Assembly (NCBI RefSeq): GCF_026107375.2
Contig: NZ_JAPCIA010000001.1
Span: 372,001 to 436,000, forward strand
Reading direction: 5' to 3'
Source: Sphingomonas sp. BT-65
Lineage (GTDB): Bacteria; Pseudomonadota; Alphaproteobacteria; Sphingomonadales; Sphingomonadaceae
DNA length: 64,000 nucleotides
The translations under genes and the position numbers were made by a program. The notes beneath the pieces are model-generated. The model did not search any database, was not told the DNA's origin, and worked only from the letters and a program-made list of their open reading frames with translations. Below, piece by piece: positions 47,601 to 56,497 of this stretch. Within the stretch, counting starts at the first letter, position 1. Every line of letters starts with the position of its first letter.

Positions 47601-48743
47601 GTGACAACCGCCGCGCTCATTGTTGCTGCCGGAAAGGGCGAACGCGCCGGCGGGACTGTCCCCAAGCAGTTCACCCAACTCTGTGGAAAACCTATGCTTG
47701 TGCATAGTGTTACTGCCATGTCCTCGCACCCGGCGATAACCGAAACCACCGTCGTCATCGGCGAGGGGCAGGAAGATCAGGCCCGCTCGGCGTTCGGGGA
47801 ATCTGTCAACTTCGTCACCGGCGGCGCCGAACGCCGCGACTCGGTCCGCGCCGGCCTTGAGGCGCTGGTCGGCAAGGGCGTCACCCGCGTCCTCATCCAC
47901 GACGCCGCCCGTCCCTTCCTCCCCGCCGCCGTCATCGACGCCTTGCTCGAAGCGCTCGATCGCGCTCCTGGCGCCGTTCCCGTCCTCCCCGTCGCCGACA
48001 CGCTCGCGAAAGGCGACACCATTTTGGGCGACAATGTCCCCCGCGCTGGCCTCAACCGCATCCAGACGCCCCAGGCCTTCCACTTTGACGCCATCCTCGC
48101 CGCGCACCGCGCCTGGCCCGCAGGCGAGGAAGCCACCGACGACGCCCAGATGCTCCGCCGCATGGGCCAGGACGTCATGCTGGTGCCCGGAGACCCGATG
48201 CTCGAAAAGATCACCCACCCAGCTGATTTCGCTGCTGCCGAGGCGCGCCATGCCGCCACCTTGATCTCCCGCAGCGCGACCGGTTTCGACGTCCACCGGT
48301 TCGAGGCCGGTCAGGAACTCTGGCTCGGCGGCATCCTCATTCCCCACGACAAGGGCCTGTCGGGCCATAGCGACGCCGATGTCGCGCTCCATGCGATCAC
48401 CGATGCGCTGCTCGGCACCATCGGCGCGGGCGATATCGGCATGCACTTCCCGCCCGGCGACCCCAAATGGCGCGGCGCCGCCTCGGCGCAGTTCCTCGAG
48501 CACGCCGCGGGCCTGGTGCGCGAACAGGGCGGGATCATCGATTTCATCGACCTCACCCTAATCTGCGAGGCACCCAAGATCGGCCCGCACCGCGAGGCGA
48601 TCCGCGCCAGCATCGCCGCGATCTTGAGCCTGCCGGTGTCGCGGGTTAGCCTCAAGGCGACCACCACCGAGCGCCTTGGTTTCACCGGCCGCGGCGAAGG
48701 CATGGCCGCCCAGGCCACCGCCACGGTCCGTTTGCCGGAGTAA
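47601..48743 (+). CDS. ispDF: Bifunctional IspD/IspF of the MEP isoprenoid pathway
   Basis: A 380-residue fusion. IspD (about 1-225; VAAGKGERAGG, HDAARPFLP) makes CDP-ME from MEP; IspF (about 226-380; GFDVHRFEAG, LSGHSDADVALHAI, TTTERLGFTGRGEG) makes ME-cyclo-PP. The fusion is common in alphaproteobacteria. I chose GTG 47601, since upstream sequence lacks IspD similarity. The 212-bp gap before it carries the divergent promoters. Confidence 0.96.
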   Translation: MTTAALIVAAGKGERAGGTVPKQFTQLCGKPMLVHSVTAMSSHPAITETTVVIGEGQEDQARSAFGESVNFVTGGAERRDSVRAGLEALVGKGVTRVLIHDAARPFLPAAVIDALLEALDRAPGAVPVLPVADTLAKGDTILGDNVPRAGLNRIQTPQAFHFDAILAAHRAWPAGEEATDDAQMLRRMGQDVMLVPGDPMLEKITHPADFAAAEARHAATLISRSATGFDVHRFEAGQELWLGGILIPHDKGLSGHSDADVALHAITDALLGTIGAGDIGMHFPPGDPKWRGAASAQFLEHAAGLVREQGGIIDFIDLTLICEAPKIGPHREAIRASIAAILSLPVSRVSLKATTTERLGFTGRGEGMAAQATATVRLPE

Positions 48744-48747
48744 CCCT

Positions 48748-49269
48748 ATGCGTATCCCCCGTCTCGCCGCCACGGCCCTGCTCTGGGCCGGCCTCGCCGC
48801 GTCCACCGCCGCCTCGGCTCAGTCCGCCCGTCCCTGCCTCACCGACAGCGAGGCCGAAGCGCTGTTCCAGGTGATGCTGCCCGACGTGATTCGCGAGCTG
48901 GGCCGCGCCTGCCCGCAGCAGCGCTTTCTGCGCCAGCCGAGCGCTGCCTTCATGGCACGGATCAATGCCGGCGTGGCACCCGCGATGCCCGCGGCGCAGG
49001 GCGGCATCCGCAAGCTGCTCGGACCCGAAGGCCAGTTCATCGCCGAATCACAGCTCGCGATCCCCGCCGTGCGTTCGATCGTCGTCCCCGCGATCGCCCA
49101 GCAGATCCAGCCCGCCGACTGCCCGGGACTCGACAAGATCGTGAGCAATCTCGCACCACTTCCGCCGCGCAATCTCGCCGCCGTGTTCGCCGCGTTGCTC
49201 CAGCTCAGTCAGAACGACGAAAAGCGCGCGCCAAGGCTTCCGATATGCCCTATGGCCCGCCCGCGATGA
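48748..49269 (+). CDS. Exported hypothetical protein (173 aa)
   Basis: Signal peptide ending ASTAASAQS, then a helical domain of about 150 residues with four Cys (CLTD, ACPQQ, DCPG and near the end), probably two disulfides. It follows ispDF by 4 bp and overlaps pncC by 25 bp. No family recognised. Confidence 0.75.
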   Translation: MRIPRLAATALLWAGLAASTAASAQSARPCLTDSEAEALFQVMLPDVIRELGRACPQQRFLRQPSAAFMARINAGVAPAMPAAQGGIRKLLGPEGQFIAESQLAIPAVRSIVVPAIAQQIQPADCPGLDKIVSNLAPLPPRNLAAVFAALLQLSQNDEKRAPRLPICPMARPR

Positions 49270-49802
49270 TGGACACGATTCTCCCGAGCCAACTGGTCGA
49301 GGCCGGCCGCAAGGTCGTCGACGCGAACCGGCTCGCCGGCCGCACCGTGGCGGTCGCCGAAAGCTGCACTGGCGGCCTGGTCTGTGCTGCGATCACCGAA
49401 ATCCCCGGTTCGTCCGAAGTGCTGACCGGCGGCTTCGTCACCTATTCGAACGACGCCAAGATGGCCGAGCTCAAGGTCAGCCGCGACGTGCTGGAGACCT
49501 TCGGTGCGGTCTCGGTGGCCACGGCCTGGAGCATGGCGCAGGGTGCGCTTGAGGAAAGCGGCGCCGATGTCGCGGTGGCGATCACCGGCATCGCCGGTCC
49601 CGGCGGCGGGAGCGACAAGAAGCCGGTCGGCCATGTCGTCTTCGCCCGAGCCGAGAAGAATGCCGATCCTGATGTGATCGTCGCGGACACCCGCGAATTC
49701 GGCGATATCGGCCGCGGCGGCGTGCGGCTTCAGGCGGCGCTGTGCGCGCTCGAGCTGCTGCTGCCCGGCGAGCCCGCCGCACCCGACGCCGAATCGCCAT
49801 AG
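49245..49802 (+). CDS. pncC: Nicotinamide-nucleotide amidase (CinA C-terminal domain)
   Basis: A 185-residue deamidase that returns NMN to the NAD cycle. Signature VAVAESCTGGLVCAAITE with the catalytic Ser, then GFVTYSNDAK and TGIAGPGGGSDKKPVG. The COG1058 half of full CinA is absent, as in stand-alone PncC. A start at ATG 49266 is also possible. Its last 73 bp overlap the convergent START-domain gene. Confidence 0.93.
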   Translation: MPYGPPAMMDTILPSQLVEAGRKVVDANRLAGRTVAVAESCTGGLVCAAITEIPGSSEVLTGGFVTYSNDAKMAELKVSRDVLETFGAVSVATAWSMAQGALEESGADVAVAITGIAGPGGGSDKKPVGHVVFARAEKNADPDVIVADTREFGDIGRGGVRLQAALCALELLLPGEPAAPDAESP

Positions 49803-50224
49803 AGCCGCGCCGCGCGCTCCTCGAACGCGTTGATCATCATCCGCAGCGCACGGTCGAACACCTGCCCCGCCAGCATCTCGAACACCCGGCTCTTGAAAGC
49901 GAAGTCGACCTCGAAATCGACCAGGCAGCCGCCCTGCCCGTCCGGCCGGAACTGCCAGTCATTGTGCAGATGCCTGAGCGGCCCGTCGAGATAGTCGACC
50001 CGGATATGCCCCGGCCGCTGCTTCTCGACGCGGCTGCTGAACGTCTCGCGCAGCCCCTTGAAGCCGACGATCAGGTCCGCGACCATCTCGGTCTCGCTGT
50101 CCGAACGGACGCGCACTGCGCTGACCCAGGGCAGGAACTCGCTATAGCGCCCGACATCGGCGACCAGGTCGAACATCTGCTCCGGCGTATAGGGCAGCCG
50201 CCGGGTCTCCGAGTGCTTCGGCAT
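49730..50224 (-). CDS. RatA/Coq10-type START-domain protein
   Basis: A 164-residue lipid-binding START-like protein of the polyketide cyclase/Coq10 group (YTPEQMFDLVADVGRYSEFLPW, VGFKGLRETFSSRV, VDFEVDFAFKSRVF). Relatives bind ubiquinone or associate with ribosomes (RatA). A Ser/Ala/Gly-rich tail lies in the region overlapping pncC. It abuts lipA by one base, a conserved neighbour pair in alphaproteobacteria. Confidence 0.9.
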   Translation of the reverse strand: MPKHSETRRLPYTPEQMFDLVADVGRYSEFLPWVSAVRVRSDSETEMVADLIVGFKGLRETFSSRVEKQRPGHIRVDYLDGPLRHLHNDWQFRPDGQGGCLVDFEVDFAFKSRVFEMLAGQVFDRALRMMINAFEERAARLYGDSASGAAGSPGSSSSSAHSAA

Positions 50225-51162
50225 CAGGCCGGAACCGCCGCCTTCGCCAGCTTGGCCTCTCGTGCGGCCCTCATCTTCGCGAAGTCGTCGCCGGCGTGAT
50301 AGCTCGACCGCGTCAGCGGCGAGGACGCGACCAGCAGGAAGCCCTTGGCACGCGCGATCGCGGCATAGGCATCGAACGCCTGCGGGGTGACGAAATCCTG
50401 CACCTTGGCGTGACGCGGCGTTGGCTGAAGATACTGGCCCATCGTCAGGAAATCGATGTCGGCCGAGCGCATGTCGTCCATCACCTGGTGCACTTCCAGC
50501 CGCTCCTCGCCGAGCCCGAGCATCACGCCCGACTTGGTGAAGATCGACGGATCCAGCTTCTTGACCGTCTCCAGCAGCCGGATCGAGGCATAATAGCGCG
50601 CGCCGGGGCGGATCGTCGGATAGAGCCTAGGCACCGTTTCCAGGTTGTGGTTGTAGACGTCGGGCCGCGCCGCGACGATCATCTCGATCGCCTGCTCATG
50701 CTTGTTACGGAAATCGGGGGTCAGGATCTCGATCGTGGTCGCCGGGCTCGCCTTGCGGATCGCCTCGATCACCTTGACGAACTGCTTCGCCCCGCCGTCG
50801 GGCAGGTCGTCGCGGTCGACCGAGGTGATCACGATATGCTCAAGCCCCATCTGCACCGCCGCTTCGGCGACGTTGTTGGGCTCCATCGGATCGACGGCGC
50901 GCGGCATGCCGGTCTTGACGTTGCAGAAGGCGCAGGCGCGGGTGCAGGTGTCGCCCAGGATCATCACCGTCGCGTGCTTCTTGCTCCAGCACTCGCCGAT
51001 GTTCGGGCAGGCCGCTTCCTCGCACACCGTGGTCAGGCTCTTCGATCGCATCAGCGCGCGGGTTGCTGCAAAGCCGGCCGAAGTCGGCGCTTTCACGCGG
51101 ATCCAGTCGGGCTTGCGCTGGCGTTCTGGACGGGCTTCGGGGATCGGGGCCATTTCGCTCAT
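50224..51162 (-). CDS. lipA: Lipoyl synthase
   Basis: A 312-residue radical-SAM enzyme inserting sulfur into octanoyl domains. The auxiliary cluster Cys are in [12 protein letters not shown] and the radical-SAM Cys in [13 protein letters not shown]. The C terminus has the expected [15 protein letters not shown] with the ligand Ser. Divergent from the carbonic anhydrase gene. Confidence 0.97.
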   Translation of the reverse strand: MSEMAPIPEARPERQRKPDWIRVKAPTSAGFAATRALMRSKSLTTVCEEAACPNIGECWSKKHATVMILGDTCTRACAFCNVKTGMPRAVDPMEPNNVAEAAVQMGLEHIVITSVDRDDLPDGGAKQFVKVIEAIRKASPATTIEILTPDFRNKHEQAIEMIVAARPDVYNHNLETVPRLYPTIRPGARYYASIRLLETVKKLDPSIFTKSGVMLGLGEERLEVHQVMDDMRSADIDFLTMGQYLQPTPRHAKVQDFVTPQAFDAYAAIARAKGFLLVASSPLTRSSYHAGDDFAKMRAAREAKLAKAAVPA

Positions 51163-51227
51163 GGCGCGCAGATAGCGATCCCGCCCGCGGCTTGCCAGCC
51201 CCCACGGCCTGCGCCAATGGGACGCGC

Positions 51228-51863
51228 ATGACTCACACCCACTTCTCCGATCTCATCGCCGGCTATCACCGGTTCCGCGCCGAGGAGTGGCCGCGCGAAC
51301 ATGCGCGCTGGGCGGAACTCAGCCGCGGCCAGAGCCCCAAGGTCATGGTCATCGCCTGCTCGGACAGCCGCGTCGATCCCGCTACGATCTTCGGCACGCA
51401 CCCCGGCGAGGTGTTCGTGGTGCGCAACGTCGCCAACCTCGTGCCGCCGTTCGAGCTCGGCGGCGGACGCCACGGCGTCAGCGCGGCGCTCGAATTCGCG
51501 GTGACCCAGCTCGAGGTGGAGGAGATCGTGGTGATGGGCCATGGCGCGTGCGGCGGCGTCCATGCCGCCTTCTCGCGCCGCTTCGCGGGGGCTGCGCCCG
51601 GCGCGGGCGGCTTCATCGACCATTGGGTCGATCTGCTCGACGATGCGCGTACCCGGATCGTGGCCAAGCATGGCCATGGCGCCGAAGCGATCCACGAGCT
51701 GGAGCTCGAGACCGTCCGCGTCTCGATCGCCAATCTGCGCACCTTCCCCTGCATCCCCGAGCGCGAGTCGAAGGGATTGCTCACCATCCACGGCGCCTAT
51801 TTCGCGATCACCGATGGTGTGCTTCACGTCATGGACGAGGGCGGAGCCTTCGCCCCGGCCTGA
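51228..51863 (+). CDS. Beta-class carbonic anhydrase
   Basis: A 211-residue zinc enzyme hydrating CO2. Zinc ligands and the Asp-Arg dyad are visible in ACSDSRVDP and [11 protein letters not shown]. The ATG at 51228 gives the family N terminus [13 protein letters not shown]. No signal peptide, so cytoplasmic. Confidence 0.95.
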   Translation: MTHTHFSDLIAGYHRFRAEEWPREHARWAELSRGQSPKVMVIACSDSRVDPATIFGTHPGEVFVVRNVANLVPPFELGGGRHGVSAALEFAVTQLEVEEIVVMGHGACGGVHAAFSRRFAGAAPGAGGFIDHWVDLLDDARTRIVAKHGHGAEAIHELELETVRVSIANLRTFPCIPERESKGLLTIHGAYFAITDGVLHVMDEGGAFAPA

Positions 51864-51918
51864 GCGTCCGCGCACAAAGCATGTGCGAAAAGAACACGGT
51901 TCGCGTACGGTCGCCGCG

Positions 51919-52257
51919 ATGACGCAACCTGCGTGGACTCGTCCCTTGTTGTGGGTGCTGCTCGGCATTCTCATCGTCGTGCGGGCCGGGCCGCTTTGTG
52001 CGCCGGCCGCCGCGATGACACCGATCGCGCAGGGCACTCTCTCGGAAAGCGCCTGCCATGACGCGCCGGCAAAGCCACAGCCCGATCATCGCACGCCGGA
52101 CGAGGCGAGATGCAATTCGATCTGCGCTCCGCTTCCCGCACCGATGGCGGCGTTCACGCCCCTGATCATGCCGCCCGCGGCACCCGTCGCGTACATGCCC
52201 CCGTTGCTGACCGGCCAGTCGCAGGCTCCGCCACTGCCGCCTCCTCGAACCGCCTAG
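51919..52257 (+). CDS. Exported or membrane hypothetical protein, Pro-rich (112 aa)
   Basis: One hydrophobic N-terminal segment (LLWVLLGILIVVRAGPLCA) and a Pro/Ala-rich tail with ESACHDAP and CNSICAPLP, His and Cys that could bind a metal. It lies 39 bp before the Cys-rich mini-protein gene and may share its function. No family recognised. Confidence 0.6.
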   Translation: MTQPAWTRPLLWVLLGILIVVRAGPLCAPAAAMTPIAQGTLSESACHDAPAKPQPDHRTPDEARCNSICAPLPAPMAAFTPLIMPPAAPVAYMPPLLTGQSQAPPLPPPRTA

Positions 52258-52296
52258 ATCCTCAAAATCGGTTCATTCAACGAAGGACTAGGCAAC

Positions 52297-52458
52297 ATGA
52301 AGATGATCAAGCTCGCCGGCGCTGCGCTGGCGCTCACCCTTTCGACCACTGCGATGGCCGCCTCCGGCGAGATGGCCTGCTGCAAGGACGGCAAGTGCTG
52401 CTGCTGTCAGGAAAAGAAGGAGCAACCCGGCGATCACAAGGATCACCGGGGTAAATAA
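52297..52458 (+). CDS. Small exported Cys-rich protein (53 aa)
   Basis: A 53-residue frame with a textbook signal peptide (MKMIKLAGAALALTLSTTAM, cleaved after AMA) and a mature part of about 32 residues carrying six Cys (MACCKDGKCCCCQEKK) and a His/Asp tail. This is a metallothionein-like composition, suggesting soft-metal binding in the periplasm. The preceding gene has similar His/Cys motifs. A strong terminator follows 17 bp later. Confidence 0.75.
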   Translation: MKMIKLAGAALALTLSTTAMAASGEMACCKDGKCCCCQEKKEQPGDHKDHRGK

Positions 52459-52474
52459 CCCAAGCGTGTGACTG

Positions 52475-52514
52475 GATGGGTGTCGCGGCCGGACGGCGGC
52501 GGCACCCATCTTTT
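52475..52514 (+). terminator. Rho-independent terminator after the Cys-rich gene
   Basis: GATGGGTG pairs with CACCCATC across a GC-rich loop and is followed by TTTT. It also separates the convergent ppk2 gene. Confidence 0.8.
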
Positions 52515-52527
52515 CCGCGGCGTCAAG

Positions 52528-53304
52528 CTACTTCCCCGCCAGCGCCGCCAGCGCCATCTTCTCGAACGCGAGGTCGATCGCAGGCGGCTTCATCGGCACC
52601 TTGGCCTCCAGCTGGTCGGCGATCGCGGTGAGCGCGGCGATCCGCGCCGCCTTGCGGCTGTTGCCGTCGATCACCGTCCATGGCGCGTGCCGGGTGCTCG
52701 TCCGCTCGAACATCTCCTCGATCGCGTCGAGATAGTCCGCCCGCCGCGCGCGGTTGCGGAAATCGTCGGGGCCCGTTTTCCAGCGTTTCCACGGATCGTC
52801 GAGCCGCTCCGTCAGCTCCTTGTCCTGCTTCTCCTGCGTAATATGAACGAACAGCTTCACCATCGTCGCGCCAGCCTCGATCTGCTGCGCCTCGAAGTCG
52901 TTGATCTCGTCATAGCCGCGCTGCCACTCGGCTTTGCTGGCGTAGCCTTCGACCCGCTCGACCAGCACGCGGCCGTACCAGCTGCGATCGAAGATCGCGA
53001 TGTGGCCCTTGGCCGGCAGCCGCGTCCAGAAGCGCCACAGGAAATGATGCGCCAGCTCATTCTCGCTCGGCGCGCTGATCGGCATCACCTCGAAGAAGCG
53101 CGGGTCCCATTGCCCGGTCAGCCGCTTGATGATCCCGCCCTTCCCCGCCGCGTCCCACCCTTCGAGCACCAGGATCGCGGCGCGCTCGTGCACGATATGC
53201 GCCACCTGGATGCGCTCCAGCCGCTCCTGCACCTCGGCCAGGGCCTGGTCATAGTCGCCGACGAACTTGTCGCCCTTTTCATAGTCGCTGAGATCGATTT
53301 TCAT
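52528..53304 (-). CDS. ppk2: Polyphosphate kinase 2
   Basis: A 258-residue PPK2-family enzyme that phosphorylates nucleotides with polyphosphate. Walker A is EGWDAAGKGGIIKRL, the lid region DRSWYGRVLVERVEG, and DDPWKRWKTGPDDFRNR is typical of the class I single-domain form. The upstream open frame is longer, but the ATG at 53304 fits the family. Confidence 0.93.
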   Translation of the reverse strand: MKIDLSDYEKGDKFVGDYDQALAEVQERLERIQVAHIVHERAAILVLEGWDAAGKGGIIKRLTGQWDPRFFEVMPISAPSENELAHHFLWRFWTRLPAKGHIAIFDRSWYGRVLVERVEGYASKAEWQRGYDEINDFEAQQIEAGATMVKLFVHITQEKQDKELTERLDDPWKRWKTGPDDFRNRARRADYLDAIEEMFERTSTRHAPWTVIDGNSRKAARIAALTAIADQLEAKVPMKPPAIDLAFEKMALAALAGK

Positions 53305-53441
53305 GCGCGGCACCCTAACATCCCTGAATCCGCGCTGAAATGCCCTGCATTTGCGCCTGAGCGGCCTTCGCAGCCGCCCCTTCCCTGAATTATGACAGTT
53401 GCATGCGCCGCATTGGTGCATGTGTGCGGGGTTAAGCGAAT

Positions 53442-53717
53442 ATGAGTGCTCAGCGTTTGGTGATCGAGGGGCGCGTGCAGCGCGTCGGCTATCGGGATTG
53501 GGCAGTGCGCACTGCGCACCAGCTCGGCGTGATCGGGTGGGTCCGCAATCTTCAGGACGGGCGGGTCGAGATTCTGGCGGACGGCGAGGACATGGCGCTC
53601 GACACCTTTGTCGACCGCTGCCGCGAAGGGCCGGTGATGGCGCATGTCGAGCGGGTCGACGCGATGCCGGCGGAAGCGGGTAATGTGAAGGGCTTCACCA
53701 AGCGCTTCACCGCCTGA
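53442..53717 (+). CDS. acyP: Acylphosphatase
   Basis: A 91-residue acylphosphatase with the phosphate loop GRVQRVGYRDWA and catalytic Asn in GWVRNLQDGRVEIL. It is convergent with the DUF2794 gene, 13 bp apart. Confidence 0.95.
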   Translation: MSAQRLVIEGRVQRVGYRDWAVRTAHQLGVIGWVRNLQDGRVEILADGEDMALDTFVDRCREGPVMAHVERVDAMPAEAGNVKGFTKRFTA

Positions 53718-53730
53718 CGGGTATAGGCCC

Positions 53731-54072
53731 CTAATCCTCGACCAGTTTCAGCAACCTGCGCTCGACCGGGGCAAGCACCGGGCCGAGCTCGTGTCCGCGC
53801 TTGAGCACCGCGCCGGCTTCGTTGACCAGCGCCCACATGCCCTGGCGGTTGCGCAGCGCGGGACGCTTCTCGACGCGGAACTCGGGGCGCTCGGCGGCAC
53901 GGCGGAAGGCGGCGAAGATCGCGGCGTCGCGGCCGAGTTGGATGGCATAATCCCGCCAGTGCCCGGCTGCGACCATGCGGCCGTAAAGATCGAGGATGCG
54001 GGTCAGCTCGACGCGCTCGAACCCCACTTGAGCGGGGCCGCGGAGCGGGAAAGGCGTTACGATCCCCGTCAC
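53731..54072 (-). CDS. DUF2794 family protein
   Basis: A 113-residue protein of an alphaproteobacterial family of unknown function (VGFERVELTRILDLYGRMVA, WRDYAIQLGRDAAIFAAFRR, ending near LKLVED). It starts at GTG overlapping the cysE stop (GTGA), so the two are coupled. Confidence 0.85.
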   Translation of the reverse strand: MTGIVTPFPLRGPAQVGFERVELTRILDLYGRMVAAGHWRDYAIQLGRDAAIFAAFRRAAERPEFRVEKRPALRNRQGMWALVNEAGAVLKRGHELGPVLAPVERRLLKLVED

Positions 54073-54767
54073 GCGCGGTCGCGCTGCTCCTCGGTGCCGC
54101 GCGTGGTTTCGCGCTCGGCGAGCAGCTCGTCGACGCGCTTGCGCATCGCCTCCAGCTCGCAGCGCATAAGCTCGAGCTTCTGGGTCGCCGGATCGTAGAG
54201 CTCGCTGCACGGCGTGCCATAGGGCACGAAGTCCTTCTTCCACTTGCCCGCCTCGACCAAAGTCGCCTTGGCGGGGATGCCGACCATCACCGCGCCCTCG
54301 GGCACGTCCCTGGTTACCACCGCATTGGCGCCGATCCGCGCGCGCGCGCTCACCGTGATCGGCCCCAGCACTTGCGCGCCCGATCCGATGATCACGCCGT
54401 CCCTCAGCGTCGGATGCCGCTTGCCCGCGACGCCGTTATCGGGGCTAGTGCCGCCCAGCGTCACGCATTGGTAGATGGTCACGTCGTCGCCGATCTCGGC
54501 GGTCTCGCCGATCACCACGAAGCCATGGTCGATGAAGAAATTGCGCCCGATCTTCGCACCCGGATGGATGTCGATCCCGGTCAGCCAGCGCGAGGTGTGA
54601 TTGACGAAGCGCGCGAGGAAGAACAGGTCGGCGCGATACAGCCGGTGCGCGACGCGGTGCCAGAACACCGCCCAAACGCCTGGATAGAGCAGGATTTCCG
54701 CACGACTCCGTGGCGCGGGATCCCGCGCGCGAATCGAATCGAGATAGGCTCCGAGACGACGGAACAT
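54069..54767 (-). CDS. cysE: Serine O-acetyltransferase
   Basis: A 232-residue SAT making O-acetylserine for cysteine synthesis. N-terminal helical part (AYLDSIRARDPAPRS), then the left-handed beta helix with HPGAKIG, DHGFVVIGETAEIG, GGTSPDNG and RHPTLRDGVIIGSGAQVLG. The short N-terminal domain matches the EpsC/plant-like type. It is divergent from a TauE-like permease, consistent with sulfur metabolism. Confidence 0.94.
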   Translation of the reverse strand: MFRRLGAYLDSIRARDPAPRSRAEILLYPGVWAVFWHRVAHRLYRADLFFLARFVNHTSRWLTGIDIHPGAKIGRNFFIDHGFVVIGETAEIGDDVTIYQCVTLGGTSPDNGVAGKRHPTLRDGVIIGSGAQVLGPITVSARARIGANAVVTRDVPEGAVMVGIPAKATLVEAGKWKKDFVPYGTPCSELYDPATQKLELMRCELEAMRKRVDELLAERETTRGTEEQRDRA

Positions 54768-54928
54768 GCAACAGGCCCCTTTGGTCTGTTCAGCTATTTA
54801 GGCTCGGAATGCTGGCTTTTCCAGCTTGGCGCATTTTTCCCGCTTGTCTCGTCTAAACACGATGTATCTTGTAGGGATTGAAACGCCGGGCCACACCCCG
54901 GGGCCGCAACCAGCGTGAAAGAGGATTG

Positions 54929-55693
54929 ATGTTCGAAGCCATCGACTTCCAGGCATTGCTTCCCTTCATCGCAGTCGGTTTCGCCGCGCAGATCGTCGAC
55001 GGCGCGCTGGGCATGGCGTTCGGGGTGATCTCCAGCACCTTGCTGGTCAGCGTTCTCGGCGTTCCGCCCGCCACCGCATCGGCCGGCGTCCACCTCGCGG
55101 AATGCTTCACCACCGGCGTTTCGGGCATCAGCCACGCGATTCACAAGAATGTGAACTGGAAGCTGTTCTTCCGCCTCCTCATCCCGGGGGTGATCGGCGG
55201 CGTCACCGGCGCTTACCTCCTCACCTCGCTCGACGCCTCGGTCACGCGGCCGTTCGTGATGACCTATCTCGCCGCAATCGGACTCTATCTGCTGTGGCGC
55301 GGAATCAGCTTTCCGACCCGCCACCACAAGGAGCCCAGGATCGTCGAGCCGCTCGGCCTCGCTGGCGGTTTCCTCGATGCGGCGGGCGGCGGCGGCTGGG
55401 GCCCGGTCGTCACCAGCAACCTGCTGATTCAGGGAACGCAGCCGCGCTACGTGATCGGTACGGTCAACAGCGTCGAGTTCTTCCTGACGCTGTCGGTGTC
55501 GATCACCTTCATCCTCCATCTCGGCTTCGCGGCCTTCACCGAAGCCGTGGTGGGGCTGCTGATCGGCGGCGTGATGGCGGCGCCCTTCGGGGCATTCCTC
55601 GCCAAGCGCGTACCGACCAAGACGCTGCTGATCCTTGTCGGCATCGTGCTGACGGTCACCAGCAGCTACAGCGTCTATCGCGCTCTCGTCTGA
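54929..55693 (+). CDS. TauE/SafE (TSUP) family sulfite exporter-like permease
   Basis: A 254-residue permease with about eight helices and the family Gly-rich motifs (GALGMAFGVISSTLLVSVLG, GGFLDAAGGGGWGPVVTSNL). It probably moves a sulfur oxyanion or organosulfonate. The divergent 161-bp gap to cysE holds a GC-rich palindrome (about 54888-54904) but no riboswitch I can recognise. Confidence 0.9.
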   Translation: MFEAIDFQALLPFIAVGFAAQIVDGALGMAFGVISSTLLVSVLGVPPATASAGVHLAECFTTGVSGISHAIHKNVNWKLFFRLLIPGVIGGVTGAYLLTSLDASVTRPFVMTYLAAIGLYLLWRGISFPTRHHKEPRIVEPLGLAGGFLDAAGGGGWGPVVTSNLLIQGTQPRYVIGTVNSVEFFLTLSVSITFILHLGFAAFTEAVVGLLIGGVMAAPFGAFLAKRVPTKTLLILVGIVLTVTSSYSVYRALV

Positions 55694-55697
55694 TCCG

Positions 55698-55738
55698 CTC
55701 GATCAAATTTAAATCATTGAGTGATTGTCTCGATCAAA
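55698..55738 (+). promoter_or_regulatory. Candidate OxyR operator upstream of ahpC
   Basis: Two direct copies of CTCGATCAAA lie 31 bp apart (three helical turns), with the palindrome AATCA-TTGAG-TGATT between them. LysR-type OxyR binds successive half-sites at such spacing. A GATCGATCA also occurs just before oxyR (58166-58174). Confidence 0.45.
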
Positions 55739-55830
55739 CCGAACGAGACTTCCTGTTTCACTTGTGCGGCGCTGCAACGTAGATGCGGCGCTGCACAAGC
55801 TGCACTGCATCATAACGGAGACACCAGAAC

Positions 55831-56394
55831 ATGGCCCTCATCGGAAGCTCGCTCAAGCCGTTCACCGCGACCGCCTTCAAGGAAGGCAAGTTCGTCGACG
55901 TCACCGACGCCGACGTGCGCGGCAAATGGGCCGTTTTCTTCTTCTATCCGGCCGACTTCACCTTCGTCTGCCCGACCGAGCTCGAGGACCTCGCCGACGT
56001 CTACCCGACTCTCCAGAAGATGGGCGTCGAGGTATATTCGGTCTCGACCGACACGCATTTCAGCCACAAGGCATGGCACGACACCTCGCCCGCGATCGGC
56101 AAGATCAACTATTACATGCTGGGTGATCAGAACCACACGCTGTCGACCAATTTCGACGTGCTGCGCGAAGGCCAGGGCCTCGCCGATCGCGGCACCTTCG
56201 TGATCGATCCGGAGGGCGTGATCCAGATCGTCGAGATCACCAGCGAGGGCGTCGGCCGCAACGCGCAGGAGCTGCTGCGCAAGATCAAGGCGGCGCAGTA
56301 TGTTGCAGCGCACCCCGGCGAAGTCTGCCCGGCCAAGTGGGAAGAGGGTGAAGAGACCCTCGCCCCGTCGCTCGACCTCGTCGGCAAGATCTAA
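55831..56394 (+). CDS. ahpC: Alkyl hydroperoxide reductase peroxiredoxin subunit
   Basis: A 187-residue 2-Cys peroxiredoxin. Peroxidatic Cys in [12 protein letters not shown], resolving Cys in [12 protein letters not shown] near the C terminus, and the GG(L)G-like region kept in part. It reduces peroxides and is recycled by AhpF downstream. Confidence 0.98.
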   Translation: MALIGSSLKPFTATAFKEGKFVDVTDADVRGKWAVFFFYPADFTFVCPTELEDLADVYPTLQKMGVEVYSVSTDTHFSHKAWHDTSPAIGKINYYMLGDQNHTLSTNFDVLREGQGLADRGTFVIDPEGVIQIVEITSEGVGRNAQELLRKIKAAQYVAAHPGEVCPAKWEEGEETLAPSLDLVGKI

Positions 56395-56400
56395 CACTTC

Positions 56401-56469
56401 GGCGCCCGCCCCCTCCCCTTGTGCGGGCGCCCAAGCGGCCCAGGGCTAACTTCCCGTAGCCCTGGGCCG
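56401..56469 (+). terminator. Two stacked hairpins between ahpC and ahpF
   Basis: A 9-bp stem (GGCGCCCGC, 56401-56431) is followed by a perfect 13-bp stem (CGGCCCAGGGCTA, 56436-56469) with an 8-base loop and then TATTGTTT. They probably stop or slow most ahpC transcripts before ahpF. Confidence 0.7.
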
Positions 56470-56497
56470 TATTGTTTCTGGAATTCAGGAGATTCCG

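Noticed and set aside
54768..54928. Possible SAM-type riboswitch between cysE and the TauE-like gene
   Set aside because: I could not find the conserved SAM-II or SAM/SAH cores, only a short GC-rich palindrome. A covariance-model search would settle it.
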